Source of the DNA: Hippasteria phrygiana
Lineage: Eukaryota > Echinodermata > Asteroidea > Valvatida > Goniasteridae
Length of the DNA: 64,000 nt
Assembly (NCBI GenBank): GCA_037893225.1
Contig: JAZGUH010000279.1
Location: 2,046,001 to 2,110,000 of the forward strand
Reading direction: 5' to 3'
Shown here: positions 24,855 to 36,689 of the stretch, in pieces
How the letters are laid out: each line of letters begins with the position of its first letter
Position numbering within the stretch: the first letter of the stretch is position 1
Notes under the pieces: generated by a model
The model's database searches: none
Told to the model about the DNA's origin: nothing
Seen by the model: only the letters and a program-made list of their open reading frames with translations
Translations under genes and position numbers: made by a program

Positions 24855-27800
24855 CTCCACAAGTTTTCACTCTAGGAAGCCGCCGATGATTGCAACATGT
24901 ACCGCCAGATCTAAGCTATCCATACATGTCAAAATTGCTGCATTTTTTTGATATTTCATGCAATGATGAATAAGTAAAGCAAGTCCATACCCCAGGGAAT
25001 TTGACATGCATGGAGCAATAAATAGACGGTAATATGTACACAGATGTTGGCCGGAAAGAAAATAAACATTGCGAGGTTTGAATTTTCTCCACAAGTTTTA
25101 ACTCTAGGCAGTCGCCGATGATTGCAACATGTAGCGCCAGATCTAAGCTATCCATACATGTCAAAATTACTGTATTTGGTTGATATTTCATGCAATTATG
25201 AATGAGTAAAGCAAGTCCATACCCCAGGGAATTTGACAGGCATGGAGCAATAAATAGAAGGTAATATGCACACAGATGTTGGCCGGAAAGAAAATAAACA
25301 TTGCGAGGTTTGAATTTTCTCCACAAGTTTTAACTCTAGGAAGCCGCCGATGATTGCAACATGTAGCGCCAGATCTAAGCTATCCATACATGTCAAAATT
25401 ACTGAATTTGGTTGATATTTCATGCAATTATGAATGAGTAAAGCAAGTCCATACCCCAGGGAATTTGACATGCATGGAGCAATAAATAGACGGTAATATG
25501 CACACAGATGGTGGCCGGAAAGAAAATAAACAATACGAGGTTTGAATTTTCTCCACAAGTTTTAACTCTAAGAAGCCGCCGATGATTGCAACATGTACCG
25601 CCAGATCTAAGCTATCCATACATGTCAAAATTACTGCATTTTGTTGATATTTCATGCAATTATGAATGAGTAAAGCAAGTCCATACCCCAGGGAATTTGA
25701 CATGCATGGAGCAATAAATAGACGGTAATATGTACACAGATGGTGGCCGGGAAGAAAATAAACTTTGGAAGATTTGATTTTTCTCCACAAGTTTTAACTC
25801 TAGGAAGCCGCCGATGATTGCAACATGTAGCGCCAGATCTAAGTTATCCATACATGTCAAAATTACTGAATTTGGTTGATATTTCATGCAATTATGAATG
25901 AGTAAAGCAAGTCCATACCCCAGGGAATTTGACATGCATGGAGCAATAAATAGAAGGTAATATGCACACAGATGGTGGCCGGAAAGAAAATACACATTGC
26001 GAGGTTTGAATTTTCTCCAAAAGTTTTAACTCTAGGAAGCCGCCGATGATTGCAACATGTAGCGCCAGATCTAAGCTATCCATACATGTCAAAAATTACT
26101 GCATTTTGTTGATATTTCATGCAATTATGAATGAGTAAAGCAAGTCCATACCTCAGTGAATTTGACATGCATGGAGCAATAAATAGACGGTAATATGAAC
26201 ACAGATGGTGGCCGGAAAGAAAATACACATTGCGAGGTTTGAATTTTCTCCAGAAGTTTTAACTCTAAGAAGCCGCCGATGATTGCAACATGTAGCTCCT
26301 GATCTAAGCTATCCATACATGTCAAAATTACTGCATTTTGTTGATATTTCATGCAATTATGAATGAGTAAAGCAAGTCCATACCCCAGGGAATTTGACAT
26401 GCATGGAGCAATAAATAGACGGTAATATGCACACAGATGGTGGCCGGAAAGAAAATAAACATTGCGAGGTTTGAATGTTCTCCACAAGTTTTAACTCTAA
26501 GAAGCCGCCGATGATTGCAACATGTACCGCCAGATCTAAGCTATCCATACATGTCAAAATTACTGCATTTTGTTGATATTTCATGCAATTATGAATGAGT
26601 AAAGCAAGTCCATACCCCAGGGAATTTGACATGCATGGAGCAATAAATAGACGGTAATGTGTACACAGATGGTGGCCGGGAAGAAAATAAACTTTGGAAG
26701 ATTTGATTTTTCTCCACAAGTTTTAACTCTAGGAAGCCGCCGATGATTGCAACATGTAGCGCCAGATCTAAGTTATCCATACATGTCAAAATTACTGAAT
26801 TTGGTTGATATTTCATGCAATTATGAATGAGTAAAGCAAGTCCATACCCCAGGGAATTTGACATGCATGGAGCAATAAATAGAAGGTAATATGCACACAG
26901 ATGGTGGCCGGAAAGAAAATACACATTGCGAGGTTTGAATTTTCTCCAAAAGTTTTAACTCTAGGAAGCCGCCGATGATTGCAACATGTAGCGCCAGATC
27001 TAAGCTATCCATACATGTCAAAAATTACTGCATTTGGTTGATATTTCATGCAATTATGAATGAGTAAAGCAAGTCCATACCCCAGGGAATTTGACATGCA
27101 TGGAGCAATAAATAGACGGTAATATGTACACAGATGGTGGCCGGGAAGAAAATAAACTTTGGAAGATTTGATTTTTCTCCACAAGTTTTCACTCTAGGAA
27201 GCCGCCGATGATTGCAACATGTAGCGCCAGATCTAAGTTATCCATACATGTCAAAATTACTGAATTTGGTTGATATTTCATGCAATTATGAATGAGTAAA
27301 GCAAGTCCATACCTCAGTGAATTTGACATGCATGGAGCAATAAATAGACGGTAATATGAACACAGATGGTGGCCGGAAAGAAAATACACATTGCGAGGTT
27401 TGAATTTTCTCCAGAAGTTTTAACTCTAAGAAGCCGCCGATGATTGCAACATGTAGCTCCTGATCTAAGCTATCCATACATGTCAAAATTACTGCATTTT
27501 GTTGATATTTCATGCAATTATGAATGAGTAAAGCAAGTCCATACCCCAGGGAATTTGACATGCATGGAGCAATAAATAGACGGTAATATGCACACAGATG
27601 GTGGCCGGAAAGAAAATAAACATTGCGAGGTTTGAATGTTCTCCACAAGTTTTAACTCTAAGAAGCCGCCGATGATTGCAACATGTACCGCCAGATCTAA
27701 GCTATCCATACATGTCAAAATTACTGCATTTTGTTGATATTTCATGCAATTATGAATGAGTAAAGCAAGTCCATACCCCAGGGAATTTGACATGCATGGA

Positions 27801-28570
27801 GCAATAAATAGACGGTAATATGTACACAGATGGTGGCCGGGAAGAAAATAAACTTTGGAAGATTTGATTTTTCTCGACAAGTTTTAACTCTAGGAAGCCG
27901 CCGATGATTGCAACATGTAGCGCCAGATCTAAGCTATCCATACATGTCAAAAATTACTGCATTTGGTTGATATTTCATGCAATTATGAATGAGTAAAGCA
28001 AGTCCATACCTCAGTGAATTTGACATGCATGGAGCAATAAATAGACGGTAATATGAACACAGATGGTGGCCGGAAAGAAAATACACATTGCGAGGTTTGA
28101 ATTTTCTCCAGAAGTTTTAACTCTAAGAAGCCGCCGATGATTGCAACATGTAGCTCCTGATCTAAGCTATCCATACATGTCAAAATTACTGCATTTTGTT
28201 GATATTTCATGCAATTATGAATGAGTAAAGCAAGTCCATACCCCAGGGAATTTGACATGCATGGAGCAATAAATAGACGGTAATATGTACACAGATGGTG
28301 GCCGGGAAGAAAATAAACATTGCGAGGTTTGAATGTTCTCCACAAGTTTTAACTCTAGGAAGCCGCCGAGGATTGCAACATGTAGCGCCAGATCTAAGCT
28401 ATCCATACATGTCAAAAAATACTGCATTTGGTTGATATTTCATGCAATTATGAATGAGTAAAGCAAGTCCATACCCCAGGGAATTTGACATGCATGGAGC
28501 AATAAATAGACGATAATATGCACACAGATGGTGGCCGGAAAGAAAATAAACATTGCGAGGTTTGAATTTT
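24855..28570. repeat. A-domain HOR unit A10 (16 monomers, 3716 bp)
   Basis: Longest A unit. Its opening monomer is the same 'gttttcactc' / 'attgctg' chimera as A3. The order from about 25.2 to 28.1 kb reappears at 41.9-45.1 kb inside the C domain (offset 16706 bp, then 16695 after an 11-bp deletion, then 16927 after one extra monomer). Private: 'ttctcgacaag' near 27872. Confidence 0.85.
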
Positions 28571-28688
28571 CTCCGCAAGTTTTAACTCTAAGAAGCCGCC
28601 GATGATTGCAATATGTACCGCCAGATCTAAGCTATCCATACATGTCAAAATTACTGCATTTTTTTGATATTTCATGCAATGATGAATA

Positions 28689-29126
28689 AGTAAAGCAAGT
28701 CCATACCCCAGGGAATTTGACATGCATGGAGCAATAATTAGAAGGTAATATGCACACAGATGGTGGCCGGGAAGAAAATAAACATTGCAAGGTTTGAATT
28801 TTCTCCGCAAGTTTTAACTCTAAGAAGCCGGCGATGATTGCAACATGTAGCGCCAGATCTAAGCTACCCATACATGTAAAAATTACTGCATTTGGTTGAT
28901 ATTTCATGCAATTATGAATGAGTAAAGCAAGTCCATACCCCAGGGAATTTGACAGGCATGGAGCAATAAATAGAAGGTAATATGTACACAAATGTTGGCC
29001 GGGGTAGAAAATAAACTTTGGAAGGTTTAATTTTTCTCCACAAGTTTTAACTCTAGGAAGCCGCCGATGATTGCAACATGTAGCGCCTGATCTAAGCTAT
29101 CCATACATGTCAAAATTACTGAATTT
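28689..29126. repeat. 465-bp dimer duplication, copy 1
   Basis: Matches 29154-29591 at an offset of 465 bp. I found no mismatch over these 438 bp, including private variants 'aataattag', 'gcaaggtttg', 'gccggcgatg' and 'acacaaatg'. The junction around 29121-29131 reads 'gaattttttt', a hybrid of 'gaatttggttg' and 'gcatttttttg'. Confidence 0.85.
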
Positions 29127-29153
29127 TTTTGATATTTCATGCAATTATGAATG

Positions 29154-29591
29154 AGTAAAGCAAGTCCATACCCCAGGGAATTTGACATGCATGGAGCAAT
29201 AATTAGAAGGTAATATGCACACAGATGGTGGCCGGGAAGAAAATAAACATTGCAAGGTTTGAATTTTCTCCGCAAGTTTTAACTCTAAGAAGCCGGCGAT
29301 GATTGCAACATGTAGCGCCAGATCTAAGCTACCCATACATGTAAAAATTACTGCATTTGGTTGATATTTCATGCAATTATGAATGAGTAAAGCAAGTCCA
29401 TACCCCAGGGAATTTGACAGGCATGGAGCAATAAATAGAAGGTAATATGTACACAAATGTTGGCCGGGGTAGAAAATAAACTTTGGAAGGTTTAATTTTT
29501 CTCCACAAGTTTTAACTCTAGGAAGCCGCCGATGATTGCAACATGTAGCGCCTGATCTAAGCTATCCATACATGTCAAAATTACTGAATTT
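29154..29591. repeat. 465-bp dimer duplication, copy 2
   Basis: Second copy of 28689-29126. It continues into 'gaatttggttg' and then into a segment (about 29.61-29.82 kb) that also occurs at 28.22-28.43 kb, offset 1395 bp, with 'gccgaggattg' and 'caaaaaatactg' in both. Confidence 0.85.
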
Positions 29592-30197
29592 GGTTGATAT
29601 TTCATGCAATTATGAATGAGTAAAGCAAGTCCATACCCCAGGGAATTTGACATGCATGGAGCAATAAATAGACGGTAATATGTACACAGATGGTGGCCGG
29701 GAAGAAAATAAACATTGCGAGGTTTGAATGTTCTCCACAAGTTTTAACTCTAGGAAGCCGCCGAGGATTGCAACATGTAGCGCCAGATCTAAGCTATCCA
29801 TACATGTCAAAAAATACTGCATTTGGTTGATATTTCATGCAATTATGAATGAGTAAAGCAAGTCCATACCCCAGGGAATTTGACATGCATGGAGCAATAA
29901 ATAGACGGTAATATGTACACAGATGGTGGCCGGGAAGAAAATAAACTTTGGAAGATTTGATTTTTCTCCACAAGTTTTAACTCTAGGAAGCCGCCGATGA
30001 TTGCAACATGTAGCGCCAGATCTAAGTTATCCATACATGTCAAAATTACTGCATTTGGTTGATATTTCATGCAATTATGAATGAGTAAAGCAAGTCCATA
30101 CCCCAGGGAATTTGACATGCATGGAGCAATAAATAGACGGTAATATGTACACAGATGTTGGCCGGAAAGAAAATAAACATTGCGAGGTTTGAATTTT

Positions 30198-30661
30198 CTC
30201 TACAAGTTTTAACTCTAGGAAGCCGCCGATGATTGCAACATGTAGCGCCAGATCTAAGCTATCCATACATGTCAAAATTACTGTATTTGGTTGATATTTC
30301 ATGCAATTATGAATGAGTAAAGCAAGTCCATACCCCAGGGAATTTGACATGCATGGAGCAATAAATAGACGGTAATATGTACACAGATGTTGGCCGGAAA
30401 GAAAATAAACATTGCGAGGTTTGAATTTTCTCCACAAGTTTTAACTCTAGGCAGCCGCCGATGATTGCAACATGTAGCGCCAGATCTAAGCTATCCATAC
30501 ATGTCAAAATTACTGTATTTGGTTGATATTTCATGCAATTATGAATGAGTAAAGCAAGTCCATACCCCAGGGAATTTGACAGGCATGGAGCAATAAATAG
30601 AAGGTAATATGCACACAGATGTTGGCCGGAAAGAAAATAAACATTGCGAGGTTTGAATTTT
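30198..30661. repeat. Two leading C monomers before the first marker
   Basis: Monomers 30198-30429 ('ctctacaag', 'aggaagcc') and 30430-30661 ('aggcagcc', 'gacaggcat'). With the end of the preceding chimera they resemble the end of the five-monomer units at 45-47 kb, so the domain starts inside a partial unit. Confidence 0.8.
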
Positions 30662-32052
30662 CTCCTCAAGTTTTAACTCTAGGAAGCCGCCGATGATTGC
30701 AACATGTAGCGCCAGATCTAAGCTATCCATACATGTCAAAATTACTGTATTTGGTTGATATTTCATGCAATTATGAATGAGTAAAGCAAGTCATACCCTA
30801 GGGAATTTGACAGGCATGGAGCAATAAATAGAAGGTAATATGCACACAGATGTTGGCCGGAAAGAAAATAAACATTGCGAGGTTTGAATTTTCTCCACAA
30901 GTTTTAACTCTAGGCAGCCGCCGATGATTGCAACATGTAGCGCCAGATCTAAGCTATCCATACATGTCAAAATTACTGTATTTGGTTGATATTTCATGCA
31001 ATTATGAATGAGTAAAGCAAGTCCATACCCCAGGGAATTTGACAGGCATGGAGCAATAAATAGAAGGTAATATGCACACAGATGTTGGCCGGAAAGAAAA
31101 TAAACATTGCGAGGTTTGAATTTTCTCCACAAGTTTTAACTCTAGGAAGCCGCCGATGATTGCAACATGTAGCGCCAGATCTAAGCTATCCATACATGTC
31201 AAAATTACTGTATTTGGTTGATATTTCATGCAATTATGAATGAGTAAAGCAAGTCCATACCCCAGGGAATTTGACATGCATGGAGCAATAAATAGACGGT
31301 AATATGTACACAGATGTTGGCCGGAAAGAAAATAAACATTGCGAGGTTTGAATTTTCTCCACAAGTTTTAACTCTGGGAAGCCGCCGATGATTGCAACAT
31401 GTAGCGCCAGATCTAAGTTATACATACATGTCAAAATTACTGCATTTGGTTGATATTTCATGCAATTATGAATGAGTAAAGCAAGTCCATACCCCAGGGA
31501 ATTTGACAGGCATGGAGCAATAAATAGACGGTAATATGTACACAGATGTTGGCCGGAAAGAAAATAAACATTGCGAGGTTTGAATTTTCTCCACAAGTTT
31601 TAACTCTAGGCAGCCGCCGATGATTGCAACATGTAGCGCCAGATCTAAGCTATCCATACATGTCAAAATTACTGTATTTGGTTGATATTTCATGCAATTA
31701 TGAATGAGTAAAGCAAGTCCATACCCCAGGGAATTTGACAGGCATGGAGCAATAAATAGACGGTAATATGTACACAGATGTTGGCCGGAAAGAAAATAAA
31801 CATTGCGAGGTTTGAATTTTCTCCACAAGTTTTAACTCTAGGCAGCCGCCGATGATTGCAACATGTAGCGCCAGATCTAAGCTATCCATACATGTCAAAA
31901 TAACTGTATTTGGTTGATATTTCATGCAATTATGAATGAATAAAGCAAGTCCATACCCCAGGGAATTTGACAGGCATGGAGCAATCAATAGAAGGTAATA
32001 TGCACACAGATGTTGGCCGGAAAGAAAATAAACATTGCGAGGTTTGAATTTT
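30662..32052. repeat. C-domain HOR unit C1 (6 monomers, 1391 bp), reference unit
   Basis: Monomer order: 1, 231 bp with 'ccctaggg' and 'caggcat'; 2, 'aggcagcc', 'caggcat', 'gaagg'; 3, 'aggaagcc', 'catgcat', 'gacgg'; 4, 'tgggaagcc', 'gttatacatac', 'ctgcatttgg'; 5, 'aggcagcc', 'caggcat', 'gacgg'; 6, 'aaaataactg', 'gaataaagc', 'gaagg'. It starts with the variant 'ctcctcaag'. Confidence 0.9.
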
Positions 32053-33443
32053 CTCCACAAGTTTTAACTCTAGGAAGCCGCCGATGATTGCAACATGTAG
32101 CGCCAGATCTAAGCTATCCATACATGTCAAAATTACTGTATTTGGTTGATATTTCATGCAATTATGAATGAGTAAAGCAAGTCATACCCTAGGGAATTTG
32201 ACAGGCATGGAGCAATAAATAGAAGGTAATATGCACACAGATGTTGGCCGGAAAGAAAATAAACATTGCGAGGTTTGAATTTTCTCCACAAGTTTTAACT
32301 CTAGGCAGCCGCCGATGATTGCAACATGTAGCGCCAGATCTAAGCTATCCATACATGTCAAAATTACTGTATTTGGTTGATATTTCATGCAATTATGAAT
32401 GAGTAAAGCAAGTCCATACCCCAGGGAATTTGACAGGCATGGAGCAATAAATAGAAGGTAATATGCACACAGATGTTGGCCGGAAAGAAAATAAACATTG
32501 CGAGGTTTGAATTTTCTCCACAAGTTTTAACTCTAGGAAGCCGCCGATGATTGCAACATGTAGCGCCAGATCTAAGCTATCCATACATGTCAAAATTACT
32601 GTATTTGGTTGATATTTCATGCAATTATGAATGAGTAAAGCAAGTCCATACCCCAGGGAATTTGACATGCATGGAGCAATAAATAGACGGTAATATGTAC
32701 ACAGATGTTGGCCGGAAAGAAAATAAACATTGCGAGGTTTGAATTTTCTCCACAAGTTTTAACTCTGGGAAGCCGCCGATGATTGCAACATGTAGCGCCA
32801 GATCTAAGTTATACATACATGTCAAAATTACTGCATTTGGTTGATATTTCATGCAATTATGAATGAGTAAAGCAAGTCCATACCCCAGGGAATTTGACAG
32901 GCATGGAGCAATAAATAGACGGTAATATGTACACAGATGTTGGCCGGAAAGAAAATAAACATTGCGAGGTTTGAATTTTCTCCACAAGTTTTAACTCTAG
33001 GCAGCCGCCGATGATTGCAACATGTAGCGCCAGATCTAAGCTATCCATACATGTCAAAATTACTGTATTTGGTTGATATTTCATGCAATTATGAATGAGT
33101 AAAGCAAGTCCATACCCCAGGGAATTTGACAGGCATGGAGCAATAAATAGACGGTAATATGTACACAGATGTTGGCCGGAAAGAAAATAAACATTGCGAG
33201 GTTTGAATTTTCTCCACAAGTTTTAACTCTAGGCAGCCGCCGATGATTGCAACATGTAGCGCCAGATCTAAGCTATCCATACATGTCAAAATAACTGTAT
33301 TTGGTTGATATTTCATGCAATTATGAATGAATAAAGCAAGTCCATACCCCAGGGAATTTGACAGGCATGGAGCAATAAATAGAAGGTAATATGCACACAG
33401 ATGTTGGCCGGAAAGAAAATAAACATTGCGAGGTTTGAATTTT
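32053..33443. repeat. C-domain HOR unit C2 (6 monomers, 1391 bp)
   Basis: Near-exact copy of C1. The only differences I found are at 32057 (a against t at 30666) and 33377 (a against c at 31986). Confidence 0.9.
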
Positions 33444-34834
33444 CTCCACAAGTTTTAACTCTAGGAAGCCGCCGATGATTGCAACATGTAGCGCCAGATC
33501 TAAGCTATCCATACATGTCAAAATTACTGTATTTGGTTGATATTTCATGCAATTATGAATGAGTAAAGCAAGTCATACCCTAGGGAATTTGACAGGCATG
33601 GAGCAATAAATAGAAGGTAATATGCACACAGATGTTGGCCGGAAAGAAAATAAACATTGCGAGGTTTGAATTTTCTCCACAAGTTTTAACTCTAGGCAGC
33701 CGCCGATGATTGCAACATGTAGCGCCAGATCTAAGCTATCCATACATGTCAAAATTACTGTATTTGGTTGATATTTCATGCAATTATGAATGAGTAAAGC
33801 AAGTCCATACCCCAGGGAATTTGACAGGCATGGAGCAATAAATAGAAGGTAATATGCACACAGATGTTGGCCGGAAAGAAAATAAACATTGCGAGGTTTG
33901 AATTTTCTCCACAAGTTTTAACTCTAGGAAGCCGCCGATGATTGCAACATGTAGCGCCAGATCTAAGCTATCCATACATGTCAAAATTACTGTATTTGGT
34001 TGATATTTCATGCAATTATGAATGAGTAAAGCAAGTCCATACCCCAGGGAATTTGACATGCATGGAGCAATAAATAGACGGTAATATGTACACAGATGTT
34101 GGCCGGAAAGAAAATAAACATTGCGAGGTTTGAATTTTCTCCACAAGTTTTAACTCTGGGAAGCCGCCGATGATTGCAACATGTAGCGCCAGATCTAAGC
34201 TATACATACATGTCAAAATTACTGCATTTGGTTGATATTTCATGCAATTATGAATGAGTAAAGCAAGTCCATACCCCAGGGAATTTGACAGGCATGGAGC
34301 AATAAATAGACGGTAATATGTACACAGATGTTGGCCGGAAAGAAAATAAACATTGCGAGGTTTGAATTTTCTCTACAAGTTTTAACTCTAGGCAGCCGCC
34401 GATGATTGCAACATGTAGCGCCAGATCTAAGCTATCCATACATGTCAAAATTACTGTATTTGGTTGATATTTCATGCAATTATGAATGAATAAAGCAAGT
34501 CCATACCCCAGGGAATTTGACATGCATGGAGCAATAAATAGACGGTGACATGTACACAGATGTTGGCCGGAAAGAAAATAAACATTGCGAGGTTTGAATT
34601 TTCTCTACAAGTTTTAACTCTAGGAAGCCGCCGATGATTGCAACATGTAGCGCCAGATCTAAGCTATCCATACATGTCAAAATTACTGTATTTGGTTGAT
34701 ATTTCATGCAATTATGAATGAGTAAAGCAAGTCCATACCCCAGGGAATTTGACATGCATGGAGCAATAAATAGACGGTAATATGTACACAGATGTTGGCC
34801 GGAAAGAAAATAAACATTGCGAGGTTTGAATTTT
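33444..34834. repeat. C-domain HOR unit C3 (6 monomers, 1391 bp)
   Basis: The first three monomers follow C2. From the fourth it switches to another variant set: 'gctatacatac', 'ctctacaag', and a monomer with 'gaataaagc' and 'gacggtgacatg'. Same length but a different second half, as expected from exchange between unit types. Confidence 0.85.
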
Positions 34835-36689
34835 CTCTACAAGTTTTAACTCTAGGCAGCCGCCGATGATTGCAACATGTAGCGCCAGATCTAAGCTATC
34901 CATACATGTCAAAATTACTGTATTTGGTTGATATTTCATGCAATTATGAATGAGTAAAGCAAGTCATACCCTAGGGAATTTGACAGGCATGGAGCAATAA
35001 ATAGAAGGTAATATGCACACAGATGTTGGCCGGAAAGAAAATAAACATTGCGAGGTTTGAATTTTCTCAACAAGTTTTAACTCTAGGCAGCCGCCGATGA
35101 TTGCAACATGTAGCGCCAGATCTAAGCTATCCATACATGTCAAAATTACTGTATTTGGTTGATATTTCATGCAATTATGAATGAGTAAAGCAAGTCCATA
35201 CCCCAGGGAATTTGACAGGCATGGAGCAATAAATAGAAGGTAATATGCACACAGATGTTGGCCGGAAAGAAAATAAACATTGCGAGGTTTGAATTTTCTC
35301 CACAAGTTTTAACTCTAGGAAGCCGCCGATGATTGCAACATGTAGCGCCAGATCTAAGCTATCCATACATGTCAAAATTACTGTATTTGGTTGATATTTC
35401 ATGCAATTATGAATGAGTAAAGAAAGTCCATACCCCAGGGAATTTGACATGCATGGAGCAATAAATAGACGGTAATATGTACACAGATGTTGGCCGGAAA
35501 GAACATAAACATTGCGAGGTTTGAATTTTCTCCACAAGTTTTAACTCTGGGAAGCCGCCGATGATTGCAACATGTAGCGCCAGATCTAAGCTATACATAC
35601 ATGTCAAAATTACTGCATTTGGTTGATATTTCATGCAATTATGAATGAGTAAAGCAAGTCCATACCCCAGGGAATTTGACAGGCATGGAGCAATAAATAG
35701 ACGGTAATATGTACACAGATGTTGGCCGGAAAGAAAATAAACATTGCGAGGTTTGAATTTTCTCTACAAGTTTTAACTCTAGGCAGCCGCCGATGATTGC
35801 AACATGTAGCGCCAGATCTAAGCTATCCATACATGTCAAAATTACTGTATTTGGTTGATATTTCATGCAATTATGAATGAGTAAAGCAAGTCCATACCCC
35901 AGGGAATTTGACAGGCATGGAGCAATAAATAGACGGTAATATGCACACAGATGTTGGCCGGAAAGAAAATAAACATTGCGAGGTTTGAATTTTCTCTACA
36001 AGTTTTAACTCTAGGAAGCCGCCGATGATTGCAACATGTAGCGCCAGATCTAAGCTATCCATACATGTCAAAATTACTGTATTTGGTTGATATTTCATGC
36101 AATTATGAATGAATAAAGCAAGTCCATACCCCATGGAATTTGACATGCATGGAGCAATAAATAGACGGTGACATGTACACAGATGTTGGCCGGAAAGAAA
36201 ATAAACATTGCGAGGTTTGAATTTTCTCTACAAGTTTTAACTCTAGGAAGCCGCCGATGATTACAACATGTAGCGCCAGATCTAAGCTATCCATACATGT
36301 CAAAATTACTGTATTTGGTTGATATTTCATGCAATTATGAATGAGTAAAGCAAGTCCATACCCCAGGGAATTTGACATGCATGGAGCAATAAATAGACGG
36401 TAATATGTACACAGATGTTGGCCGGAAAGAAAATAAACATTGCGAGGTTTGAATTTTCTCCACAAGTTTTAACTCTAGGCAGCCGCCGATGATTGCAACA
36501 TGTAGCGCCAGATCTAAGCTATCCATACATGTCAAAATTACTGTATTTGGTTGATATTTCATGCAATTATGAATGAGTAAAGCAAGTCCATACCCCAGGG
36601 AATTTGACAGGCATGGAGCAATAAATAGAAGGTAATATGTACACAGATGTTGGCCGGAAAGAAAATAAACATTGCGAGGTTTGAATTTT
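34835..36689. repeat. C-domain HOR unit C4 (8 monomers, 1855 bp)
   Basis: Marker monomer here has 'ctctacaag' and 'gcagcc'. Private variants are 'ctcaacaag' near 35067, 'gagtaaagaaag' near 35416, 'gaacataaac' at 35501, 'ccccatggaa' near 36129 and 'gattacaac' near 36258. The stretch with 'gaacataaac' recurs 4640 bp (20 monomers) later at 40141. Confidence 0.85.

Larger units (their letters stand above)
4649..28570. repeat. A-family higher-order-repeat domain (10 units, 103 monomers)
   Basis: Each unit opens with a marker monomer ('taccgcc', usually 'attgctgcattttttt', then 'gatgaataag'), found at 4759, 8242, 10333, 13352, 14978, 17533, 19158, 20552, 22875 and 24965, and once more at 28681. 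Marker spacings are 3483, 2091, 3019, 1626, 2555, 1625, 1394, 2323, 2090 and 3716 bp, that is 15, 9, 13, 7, 11, 7, 6, 10, 9 and 16 monomers. The second monomer of every unit is a C-like copy with 'gcagtcgcc' and 'ctgtatttgg'. The remaining order is shared between units apart from missing blocks of whole monomers, as expected from unequal crossing-over. Confidence 0.9.
28571..30197. repeat. Mosaic transition between the A and C domains
   Basis: Seven monomers that mix left-edge types ('gctacccatacatgtaaaaa' and 'ccggggtagaaaataaac', both twice) with A types and rare variants ('aataattagaagg', 'gccggcgatg', 'acacaaatgttgg', 'gccgaggattg'). It contains a 465-bp dimer duplication. The last monomer (29966-30197) begins as A ('aagttatcc') and ends as C ('gttggccggaaag'), so the switch lies between about 30030 and 30155. 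Confidence 0.85.

Noticed and set aside
30796..30803. Telomere-like motif in 'ccctaggg'
   Set aside because: A single palindrome produced by one deletion and one substitution in the monomer; no telomeric repeat run is present.
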